Shown piece after piece: positions 12,903 through 18,823 of a DNA stretch of 21,881 nucleotides; position 1 is the first letter of the stretch, and the number at the start of each line of letters is the position of its first letter. Position numbers and translations under genes: made by a program. This DNA comes from a virus, in the IMG/VR virus record IMGVR_UViG_3300047443_000155, positions 1 through 21,881 of that record. One strand, given 5' to 3'. Under the pieces are notes generated by a model. That model was not told the origin of the DNA, made no database searches, and saw only the letters and a program-made list of their open reading frames with translations.

Positions 12903-13684
12903 CCAGCACAGACATCGCCCAGCGCGACGAGCAGCAGGCCGTCGCCACCACCCAGCCGCAGCCCCAGCAGCAGATCACCACCAAGAGCGCCCTCGTCCTC
13001 TGGGCCGAGGAAGCCCGCGTCGTCGCCAACATCGCCGTCTCCATCGCTAAGACGCCGTTCGCCGGTCAGCTCCGCGGCAAGCCCGAGGAAGTCACCGCCG
13101 TCATCCTCGCCGGCAACGAGCTCGGGTTTAAGCCGATGGCTGCCCTCAAGGCGTTCGACATCATCCAGGGCACCCCCGCGCTGCGAGCCCACGCCATGCG
13201 CGGCCTCGTGCAGTCCAAGGGCCACAAGATCCAGCTCGTCGAATCCGACGACAAGCACTGCGTCATGCGCGGTCGCCGGGACGACGACGAGGACTGGCAG
13301 GAAGTCACCTGGACCATCCCTCGCGCCGCCCTCATGGGCCTCGTCGGCAAGAACGAGTGGAAGAAGCAGCCGCAGACCATGCTCGTTGCCCGCGCGACCG
13401 GCGAACTCTGCCGCCTGATCGCCTCTGACGCGCTGCACGCGGTGCCGTACACGGCGGAAGAACTCCGCGACTCCTCCAGCAGCCAGGGCGAGTTCGCCGT
13501 TACCCGGCCCGCCCTGTCCGTCGCCCAGCTCACCGCGCCGTCCCCGCGGCCGGCTGCCACGACTGCGGCTGAGCCCGCATACACCGCCGCCCGCGACGAC
13601 GAGGAGGCCAGCGACGGGGTCTGGGACGCCGACGCCGCCGAAGGCTCCACCGACTGGCCCGAGCCCGCACAGCCCCCGCAGTAG
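12899..13684 (+). CDS. recT: RecT-like single-strand annealing protein
   Basis: A 261-residue protein starting at GTG 12899, overlapping the exonuclease. After a Gln-rich linker (11-26), residues 30-190 fit the RecT-type annealase pattern of actinophages: AVILAGNELGFKPMAALKAF, a GTPALRAHAMRGLVQSKGHK segment, and a late KKQPQTMLVARATGELCRLI followed by YTAEEL. Such proteins coat ssDNA made by the exonuclease and anneal it. The last 70 residues are acidic and Pro-rich with two Trp (near 242 and 253), probably a flexible protein-binding tail. The family call rests on motif memory; the exonuclease pairing strengthens it. Confidence 0.75.
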   Translation: MTSTDIAQRDEQQAVATTQPQPQQQITTKSALVLWAEEARVVANIAVSIAKTPFAGQLRGKPEEVTAVILAGNELGFKPMAALKAFDIIQGTPALRAHAMRGLVQSKGHKIQLVESDDKHCVMRGRRDDDEDWQEVTWTIPRAALMGLVGKNEWKKQPQTMLVARATGELCRLIASDALHAVPYTAEELRDSSSSQGEFAVTRPALSVAQLTAPSPRPAATTAAEPAYTAARDDEEASDGVWDADAAEGSTDWPEPAQPPQ

Positions 13685-13697
13685 CCCGCACACCGGA

Positions 13698-13724
13698 GGC
13701 CGGCCCGCGGGAATCGGGCCGGCC
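13698..13724 (+). terminator. 9-bp GC hairpin after recT
   Basis: GGCCGGCCC (13698-13706) and GGGCCGGCC (13716-13724) form a perfect stem with a 9-nt loop, 14 bases after the recT stop. There is no T-tract. Confidence 0.55.
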
Positions 13725-13744
13725 CCTCGACCCAAGGACATCAC

Positions 13745-14122
13745 ATGACCCGTCGTCTGTCTGTCGCCGAGCGGCTCGCGTCCACGGAGAAGGACGCCCT
13801 CCTCGACGACATAGCCAAGCACTCCGAGTGGGACCGCTTCCTCGTCGAGCAGGCCGTCCTCCACTTCGGGGAGCGGTACATCACCTTCTCCTGCAACCAG
13901 ATCCGCGAAGTCCTCCCCGACCTCGGGCCCGGCCTCCTCGGCGCCGTCATCAACAGCCTCCGCGGCGCCGGAATCATCGCCCACACCGGGCAGCTGGTGC
14001 CGTCCACGCAGGAGAACACGCACGGGCATCGCATCGCCGTCTGGACTTTGACCGGCAAGGGGCGAGTCATCGCCGCCAAGCGCCGTGCCGCCCGCAACGA
14101 GCAGCGGAAGGCGGCAGCGTGA
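13745..14122 (+). CDS. Winged-helix-like hypothetical protein
   Basis: A 125-residue protein. Residues 20-115 read as a winged helix: helices DRFLVEQAVLHFGERY and CNQIREVLPDLGPGLLGAVI, then SLRGAGIIAHTG and a beta wing with AVWTLTGKGRVIAAK. The C terminus is Arg/Lys-rich and could contact DNA. Similar small wHTH proteins occur near replication genes in actinophages. AAGGA at 13734-13738 supports the ATG. It starts a new unit after the recT hairpin and overlaps the following membrane peptide by TGATG. Confidence 0.65.
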   Translation: MTRRLSVAERLASTEKDALLDDIAKHSEWDRFLVEQAVLHFGERYITFSCNQIREVLPDLGPGLLGAVINSLRGAGIIAHTGQLVPSTQENTHGHRIAVWTLTGKGRVIAAKRRAARNEQRKAAA

Positions 14123-14235
14123 TGGACCGCCTCAACGACCTCAACTACGGCTGGCTGTACCTCGGCCTCGTCGCCTCCAGCGGGCTCGGAGTCCTCATCG
14201 GCTGGCTGTGCAGCAAGCCCTGGAGGCGGACGTGA
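14122..14235 (+). CDS. Tiny membrane protein
   Basis: A 37-residue protein with one clear transmembrane helix (about 11-29: WLYLGLVASSGLGVLIGWL) and a basic tail SKPWRRT, so the C terminus should face the cytoplasm. Start and stop overlap both neighbours. It precedes a second membrane protein, and the two may act together. Confidence 0.6.
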   Translation: MDRLNDLNYGWLYLGLVASSGLGVLIGWLCSKPWRRT

Positions 14236-14513
14236 GGGACAACCTGGCCGCCGTCCTCGAGACCGCCTTCTGGGGCCTGGCCATATCCGTGACGGTCCTC
14301 GTGGTCACCACGGCCGCGGTCGTCGTCATCGCCGGCTACTGGACTGCCCGCCTCGCCATCTGGGGCGGACAGCGGGCGCGTTACCGGTCGGACCTGCGGC
14401 GCATGCGACGACGCCCCGCACCCCCACGGACCGCCAGCGAACAGGCCGTCCTCGACTACCTCACCATCCGCACCGCCTGGAACCAGCCCACACGAGAGGA
14501 GGCACGACCGTGA
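14232..14513 (+). CDS. Small membrane protein with basic tail
   Basis: A 93-residue protein from GTG 14232. Residues 9-38 form a long hydrophobic segment (AFWGLAISVTVLVVTTAA, then VVVIAGYW). This is followed by a strongly basic cytoplasmic part (RARYRSDLRRMRRR) and a short helix ending in NQPTREEARP. Topology by the positive-inside rule puts the C terminus in the cytoplasm. Function is unknown; a membrane-anchoring or superinfection-related role is possible, but nothing shows it. Confidence 0.6.
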   Translation: MRDNLAAVLETAFWGLAISVTVLVVTTAAVVVIAGYWTARLAIWGGQRARYRSDLRRMRRRPAPPRTASEQAVLDYLTIRTAWNQPTREEARP

Positions 14514-15373
14514 CCACGGCCGCCGAAACCCACACCCCGAGCCGCGCCTGCTACCTCCGCGGCTGCCGTACCGACGCCTGCGCCCAGGAGAACTACCGCT
14601 ACGGCAAGAAGCTGGCCACCGAACACGTCCGAGGCGAACGCCGCCTCCACGACATCGCCCAGGTCCGCACCCACATTGAGCAGCTCCTCGCCAACGAGTG
14701 GTGGCAGGCAGAGATCGGCCGTGTGAGCGGAGTCTCCCGGTCGACCATCAGCCTGATCGTCCTGGGCCACCTGCCGCGCACCAACAAGCGCATCGCGCTC
14801 GCCATCCTGTCCATCCCGATCACCCCCATCGTCCGCACCGTCGATGGAGACCGAGTCGACGCCACCGGAACCATCCGCCGACTGCACGCCCTCGCCATCC
14901 TCGGACACAACTGGACAGTCGTCGGCGCCCGTACCGGCATGACACCGGACCGGCTCAGCTTTATCGCCCGCGGCAAAACGGATGTGGTCCGCCCCGAAGA
15001 AGCGCAAAGGATCGCCGCCGCATACCGGGACCTGTCGACAACGCCCGGCGCAATGAAGCAGATCGTCACCAGCGCACGCAACAAAGGCTGGCACGGACCA
15101 CTGGCCTGGGACGACATCGACGACCCGAACTGCAAGCCGGAAGAGGCCAAACCGTACAAGCCCGCCGACAAGTACCGGCGTGACCCCGACCGCACGCGGG
15201 AGATCGAACACCTCTACCTGCTCGGCGAATCTCCGCAGCAGATCACCAAGAAGCTCGGCGGCAACGAGAAGTACATCAGCGACCAGCTCAACGCGGTCAT
15301 CGCCAAGCGTGCGGCCAAGGCCGAACGAGAGCGACTCGCGGCCAAGCAGCAGCGGAAGCAGGTGGCCGCATGA
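14510..15373 (+). CDS. Multi-HTH DNA-binding protein of phage type
   Basis: A 287-residue protein with three HTH-like segments. Residues 63-88 include WWQAEIGRVSGVSRSTISLI. Residues 125-155 include LGHNWTVVGARTGMTPDRL. Residues 232-260 include LYLLGESPQQITKKLGGNEK. The start carries CYLRGCRTDACAQENYRYG, a short Cys motif common at the N terminus of actinophage HTH proteins. GWHGPLAWDDIDDP near 193-206 is another recurrent element of the group. The Lys/Arg-rich C-terminal helix (265-283) probably adds nonspecific DNA contact. It overlaps both neighbours. It may be a transcription regulator of early or middle genes; the exact role is unknown. Confidence 0.7.
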   Translation: MTTAAETHTPSRACYLRGCRTDACAQENYRYGKKLATEHVRGERRLHDIAQVRTHIEQLLANEWWQAEIGRVSGVSRSTISLIVLGHLPRTNKRIALAILSIPITPIVRTVDGDRVDATGTIRRLHALAILGHNWTVVGARTGMTPDRLSFIARGKTDVVRPEEAQRIAAAYRDLSTTPGAMKQIVTSARNKGWHGPLAWDDIDDPNCKPEEAKPYKPADKYRRDPDRTREIEHLYLLGESPQQITKKLGGNEKYISDQLNAVIAKRAAKAERERLAAKQQRKQVAA

Positions 15374-15789
15374 ACCGCGCCGCCATCGAGGAACTCCTGC
15401 ACGCCGGCTTCGGCAACAAGGCCATCGCCCAGCAGGTCCACGTGTGCCGCAGCCGGGTTGCCGCGGTTCGCGCCGAACTCGGCCTCCCCAAGAGCACCCG
15501 GCGGTACGAGGCCAGCAGCGCCGAGGACCTGTTCTGGCGCCGCACCCAGCCCGCCGACGGCGGACATCTCGCCTGGACCGGCTACCGCAACGGCAAGGGC
15601 GTGCCCGCGGTCCGCACCGTCGACGGCATGCGCACCGCCTACCGCATCGCCTTCCAGATCCGGTGGGGCCGCGAGCCCGTCGGCTACGTCAAGTCCGGCT
15701 GCGAATACGAGGGCTGCGTCCACCCCGAGCACGTCGAAGACCAGGCCATGCGCGACCAGTACGCGGCGATCTTCGGCGCAGCTGCCTAG
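15370..15789 (+). CDS. HTH plus HNH-like protein, nuclease residues incomplete
   Basis: A 139-residue protein. Residues 4-38 are a small HTH (LHAGFGNKAIAQQVHVCRSR). Residues 56-125 follow the layout of phage HNH endonucleases: FWRRTQ, HLAWTGYRNGKG, RTAYRIAFQIRWG, then CEYEGCVHPEHVE in the position of the usual 'CrnpxCvNPxHLe'. The conserved His of 'LdHlC' is absent (VKSG at that point). Zinc ligands Cys111, Cys116 and the His118/His121 pair remain. It may therefore bind DNA without cutting. The ATG overlaps the previous stop (ATGA). A strong hairpin follows 14 bases after the stop. Confidence 0.65.
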   Translation: MNRAAIEELLHAGFGNKAIAQQVHVCRSRVAAVRAELGLPKSTRRYEASSAEDLFWRRTQPADGGHLAWTGYRNGKGVPAVRTVDGMRTAYRIAFQIRWGREPVGYVKSGCEYEGCVHPEHVEDQAMRDQYAAIFGAAA

Positions 15790-15803
15790 CCGCACACGAC
15801 GAA

Positions 15804-15824
15804 GGCCCCGCCGGTGGCGGGGCC
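15804..15824. terminator. Bidirectional-type GC hairpin between convergent genes
   Basis: GGCCCCGCC (15804-15812), loop GGT, GGCGGGGCC (15816-15824): a perfect 9-bp stem with a 3-nt loop between the converging HNH-like and antitoxin genes. No T-tract is present on either side. It may end both transcripts. Confidence 0.65.
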
Positions 15825-15843
15825 GGGAGGAGGAGCAATGAGG

Positions 15844-16131
15844 TCAGAGAACGTCGTCGTCCGACTTGACGCGACGCTTCACGACGCGCCGCGGCGTGGC
15901 CTTGGCCAGCAGCTCCTCGTACAGGTCCGCATCCTCCGCCTTAAGCAGATCGACCAGCCGGCGCAGGGACTTGGCCTCCTCGTAGCGCTTGACGGAGACG
16001 AGCACGGCCTGCGGCTTGTCGCGGCGAGTGAGCACGAAGTCGACGTCGAGCAGCCGAGCCTCGGCGATGACCTCGGTCATGTTCGCGCGGGCTTCGGAGA
16101 CTCCCAGTTCCCGAATCTTCGGCTCACTCAT
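15844..16131 (-). CDS. Phd/YefM-family antitoxin without a toxin partner
   Basis: A 95-residue protein (ATG 16131; an alternative GTG at 16146 adds five residues). Residues 5-52 match the Phd/YefM DNA-binding fold: IRELGVSEARANMTEVIAEA, then FVLTRRDKPQAVLVSVKRYE, where the 'tr.gkp.avlvs...ye' strand pair is typical. The C-terminal 40 residues are helical and basic, the part that in the family binds toxin. The gene is the only minus-strand one right of 3724. No toxin lies downstream: a hairpin and the converging HNH-like gene follow. It may protect against a host toxin-antitoxin response or act as a repressor. A TGTACA operator lies upstream. Confidence 0.85.
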   Translation of the reverse strand: MSEPKIRELGVSEARANMTEVIAEARLLDVDFVLTRRDKPQAVLVSVKRYEEAKSLRRLVDLLKAEDADLYEELLAKATPRRVVKRRVKSDDDVL

Positions 16132-16156
16132 GAGACCAGCATACACAGAAGCTCGC

Positions 16157-16182
16157 TTGTACCGTCCGTCGGGTTGTACAAT
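16157..16182. promoter_or_regulatory. TGTACA-type operator and promoter at the antitoxin start
   Basis: A palindrome TTGTACAA lies at 16174-16181 and a half-like TTGTACCG 17 bp away at 16157-16164. YefM-type antitoxins are known to bind palindromes with a TGTACA core, so autoregulation is likely. On the plus strand TACAAT (16177-16182) is a good -10 within the palindrome. It could serve the initiator gene at 16289 under the same control. Confidence 0.55.
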
Positions 16183-16288
16183 TCAGTGGTTGGCGAAGCT
16201 CCCGCACCACGAGCGACGCCGCCCCCATGAGGGCTGCCTCAAAACAGCGAACCACCAGCAGAGACACCCTCCTGAGAGAAGAGAACTG

Positions 16289-17200
16289 ATGGGCTACGAG
16301 CTCCGCCGCGAGATCCGTGAGGCGTTGGGTCCCAACGTCACCGGCCTTCAGCGCGCCGTCGCGCTGGAGATCGCCGATGACGCGCGGCACGACGCTGACG
16401 GGCGCCGGAGTCGGGCCTCCCTGAAGGACTTGGCTCGCTGGAGCGGTGCCAAGGACACGGCGGTCGTCCGCAACGCTCTGAAGCGCCTCGCCGAGGCCGG
16501 CTGGGAGTTCCGCGTACCGATCGGTAAGGGCAAGGACGGCCGGATCCTCTACGCGACCCCGGGCCACTCCATGGAGTTCAGGGTTCCGTACCCGCCAGAA
16601 GGTGCCCCTGCTCACTCTGAAGGAGCCCCTGCTCACTCTGACGAAGAGAACGAAGAAGGAGCCAGGGCTCATTCAGAAGGAGCAGGGGCTCACTCAGAAG
16701 GTGCCCCCGCTCATTCAGAAGGAGCCGGGGCTACCCCCCCCTCACAAATCACAACCCACATACCAACTACTCCCGCTGACGCGGCAGGCGACGAGTCCGC
16801 TCGGGGTGACGCCGAAACGCAGCAGCGGGACGACTCCACCGGTGTCGCCGCCAAGAAGCCGGCGAAGAAGGTCAGTCGCAAGCCAGCCGCCAAGAAGGCC
16901 GCCGAGTATCCCGTCGCTGACGAACTCACTGCCGCCTTCTGGGACCGGCACGGCAAGGGGCGCGCCCAGTCCTTCGTCGCCGTCCGCTCGGTGATCCGTA
17001 CCGCTGTCGGCAACGGCGTCGAGCGCAACGACCTCGCCCGCGCCCTTGATCGCCTGGTCCGTGACGGCATGTCCGTCTCCGGCTCAACGATCGACATCGC
17101 CCTCAACAAGATCCGTCGCCCCGGAGGCCAAGCCGCGCCGGCCCCGGCGCCCCGCAACATGACCGAAGAGGAGAAGAAGCGTGCCCTCAAGTTCGGCTGA
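16289..17200 (+). CDS. Replication initiator-like winged-helix protein with internal repeats
   Basis: A 303-residue protein that by position (directly before a DnaC-like loader and DnaB) should be the phage replication initiator. Residues 18-98 form a winged helix: LQRAVALEIADDARHD, SRASLKDLARWSGAKDTAVV, RNALKRLAEAGW and a beta wing. Residues 104-149 consist of a repeated heptapeptide EGAxAHS, five full copies plus one partial. A Thr/Pro linker and a Lys/Ala segment like histone tails (189-205) follow. Residues 208-277 form a helical C-terminal domain (AFWDRHGKGRAQSFVAVRSV), probably for helicase or loader contact. The ATG follows GAGAGAAGAGA, a weak Shine-Dalgarno. It overlaps the loader gene by 20 bp. 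Confidence 0.75.
   Translation: MGYELRREIREALGPNVTGLQRAVALEIADDARHDADGRRSRASLKDLARWSGAKDTAVVRNALKRLAEAGWEFRVPIGKGKDGRILYATPGHSMEFRVPYPPEGAPAHSEGAPAHSDEENEEGARAHSEGAGAHSEGAPAHSEGAGATPPSQITTHIPTTPADAAGDESARGDAETQQRDDSTGVAAKKPAKKVSRKPAAKKAAEYPVADELTAAFWDRHGKGRAQSFVAVRSVIRTAVGNGVERNDLARALDRLVRDGMSVSGSTIDIALNKIRRPGGQAAPAPAPRNMTEEEKKRALKFG
16598..16735 (+). repeat. 21-nt repeat array (iteron-like) inside the initiator gene
   Basis: Repeat units start at 16598, 16619, 16655, 16676, 16697 and a partial unit at 16718, each about GAAGGNGCC..GCTCAYTCN. They are in phase except for a 15-nt insert at 16640-16654. GAGCCCCTGCTC (16623-16634) is the exact reverse complement of GAGCAGGGGCTC (16680-16691), and GAGCC-AG-GGCTC (unit 3) is a palindrome. 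Confidence 0.8.
16731..16774. other. G-free, lower-GC tract: candidate replication origin with the repeats
   Basis: Forty-four bases contain no G on the plus strand; 16741-16770 has 13 G/C of 30. This is a sharp break from the GC-rich surroundings, directly after the repeat array. Iterons next to an easily melted tract inside the initiator gene resemble the lambda O/ori arrangement. Origin function is inferred. Confidence 0.45.
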
Positions 17201-17804
17201 CGAACTCAGCCCCCGCGAATCCTGGCTCCAGGAGCGCAGTCAGTACGCGCTTCAGCGGTTCGACGAGCGGACCCCGCTCATCTACCGCCAGCCCATCAGC
17301 GTCCACGAAGACGTCCGCAAGTGGATCGCCGGCTGGGGAGGAACCAGCCTGTTCCTCACCGGATCCCTCGGCGTGGGCAAGACCCACACCGCCTGGCGGA
17401 CCTGCCGCCTGTGGCTCGAAGCCTGGTACGCGCCCACTCGGCCGTGGACCGCGGGCGGACCCGACGTCCGCACCTACCGGTCGACGTCGCTGTTCGACGC
17501 GCTGCGCCCGGACGGGCCCGACGAGGTGCGCCGCACCCTGGTCAGGGAGCTCCAGGACTGCCAGCTGCTGTTCGTCGACGACCTCGCCGCCGCCAAGGCG
17601 TCGGTGTGGACGCAGGAGCGGCTGTTCGAGATCTTCGACGAGCGGTACATCAACCGCCGCCCCGTGGTCATCACTTGTGACGTGCTGCCCGGCGAACTGT
17701 CCGAGGTGACGGGCCCGCGGGTCGCCTCCCGGCTTGCCGAGATGTGCGGCGACAGCATCGTCCTCCTCGAGGGCGACGACCGCCGTAAGGGGGCGGCGGC
17801 GTGA
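17181..17804 (+). CDS. DnaC-like AAA+ ATPase, helicase loader
   Basis: A 207-residue AAA+ protein of the DnaC/IstB type, which would load the replicative helicase on the origin. Motifs: Walker A GSLGVGKT at 61-68, Walker B LLFVDDL at 129-135, a sensor-1-like VVITCD at 162-167, and an arginine-finger-like GPRVASRL with Arg184. The first 40 residues (RSQYALQRFDERTPLIYRQP) are helical and could contact the helicase. Start GTG 17181 overlaps the initiator gene. It ends with GTGA overlap into the methyltransferase gene. DnaB lies one gene further, so the pair is probably functional together. Confidence 0.85.
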   Translation: MPSSSADELSPRESWLQERSQYALQRFDERTPLIYRQPISVHEDVRKWIAGWGGTSLFLTGSLGVGKTHTAWRTCRLWLEAWYAPTRPWTAGGPDVRTYRSTSLFDALRPDGPDEVRRTLVRELQDCQLLFVDDLAAAKASVWTQERLFEIFDERYINRRPVVITCDVLPGELSEVTGPRVASRLAEMCGDSIVLLEGDDRRKGAAA

Positions 17805-18823
17805 CGAACCTCAGCCTGTGCTCCGGCTATGGCGGTCTCGACCTTGCCGTCGAGCAGATCACCGGCAACAAGACCCTCGTCTACGCCGAGAACGACAAGT
17901 TCGCCGCCCAGGTCATGGAAGCCCGCTTCCCATGGGCCACCAACCTCGGCGACATCAGCAAGACCGACTGGGCTGCACTCGCCCAGGAGCACCACTTCGA
18001 CACCATCGCCGCCGGCTTCCCCTGCCAGGGACTCTCCAACGCCGGCCTCCGGAAGGGATTCCTCGATGCCCGCTCGGCGCTCTGGAAGAACGTTGCTGAA
18101 GCTGTTCGCGTCATTCGACCTCGCCTCGTCTTCCTGGAAAACGTGGCGGCGATCCGGTCGCGCGGCCTCGGCGAAGTCGTCGCCGACCTGGCCACGATCG
18201 GGTATGACGCGCGGTGGACGTGTGTACGAGCTGGAGACCCGTCCGTCGGCGCGCCGCACCCGCGCGACCGCTGGTTCCTCGTCGCCTATCCCACTGCTCA
18301 AGACCCCGACAGCGCAGCTTGGCGTGAACGGTGGACCGCAGCACCCGGACAAGCGGAAGGCCGGGGGGCACGGGCCGACCTTGGAGGACGAGGTGGTCTT
18401 CCTGTTCTCGCCGCCGCCGGCGGCATAGCGCTCCTGCCTACCCCGAAGGCCAGCGACGGGCCGAACGGCGGCCCCAACCAGCGTGACGGGCAGGGCAACT
18501 ACTACCTGCCCGGCATGGCGGTGCGCCTCGGGCAGGACTGGGTCGGTACGAACGGCTCCGACTACGGGCCGGCCATCCGGCGTTGGGAGGTCGCCACCGG
18601 CCGACCCGCACCCTTGCCGACCGAGCCCGGCGAGCGCACCAGCCGACGCCTCAACCCGCTGTTCGTCGAATGGCTCATGGGCCTGCCTGAGGGCTGGGTT
18701 ACCGACCTCGGCCTGCCTCGCGCGCAGCAGCTCAAGATCCTCGGCAACGGCGTCGTCACCCGCCAGGCCGCCGAGGGCTACCGCCGACTTCTGACCGCCG
18801 ACCTGGAGGCGATGGCCGCGTGA
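17801..18823 (+). CDS. dcm: C5 cytosine DNA methyltransferase (internal out-of-frame segment)
   Basis: A 340-residue C5 methyltransferase that would transfer a methyl group from SAM to cytosine and so protect phage DNA or mark it. Motif I is LSLCSGYGGLD (4-14). Motif IV is GFPCQ with catalytic Cys75. Motif VI is ENV (113-115), motif VIII GAPHPRDRWF (150-159), and motif X LKILGNGVVTRQAAEGY near the end. The target-recognition region is odd. Residues about 165-208 read as low-complexity text, while the +1 frame over the same DNA (18294-18425) encodes LLKTPTAQLGVNGGPQ, closely like the in-frame LLPTPKASDGPNGGPNQ that follows. Two compensating shifts are suspected, yet the whole ORF stays open. 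It sits between loader and helicase with overlaps on both sides. Confidence 0.85.
   Translation: MTNLSLCSGYGGLDLAVEQITGNKTLVYAENDKFAAQVMEARFPWATNLGDISKTDWAALAQEHHFDTIAAGFPCQGLSNAGLRKGFLDARSALWKNVAEAVRVIRPRLVFLENVAAIRSRGLGEVVADLATIGYDARWTCVRAGDPSVGAPHPRDRWFLVAYPTAQDPDSAAWRERWTAAPGQAEGRGARADLGGRGGLPVLAAAGGIALLPTPKASDGPNGGPNQRDGQGNYYLPGMAVRLGQDWVGTNGSDYGPAIRRWEVATGRPAPLPTEPGERTSRRLNPLFVEWLMGLPEGWVTDLGLPRAQQLKILGNGVVTRQAAEGYRRLLTADLEAMAA

Noticed and set aside
12782-14029. 415-codon minus-strand ORF
   Set aside because: It covers recT and part of two other genes in antisense; Gly/Val/Leu-rich shadow text.
14698-15183. Alternative frame ORFs inside the multi-HTH gene
   Set aside because: His/Arg/Pro-rich shadow text typical of the +1 frame in high-GC genes.
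15838-16230. Plus-strand ORF with strong RBS opposite the antitoxin
   Set aside because: Its text has no family pattern while the minus strand encodes a clear Phd/YefM protein; kept only as a stranded RBS observation.
16598-16735. Repeats considered as a CRISPR array
   Set aside because: The 21-nt units are directly adjacent, in coding phase and without spacers.
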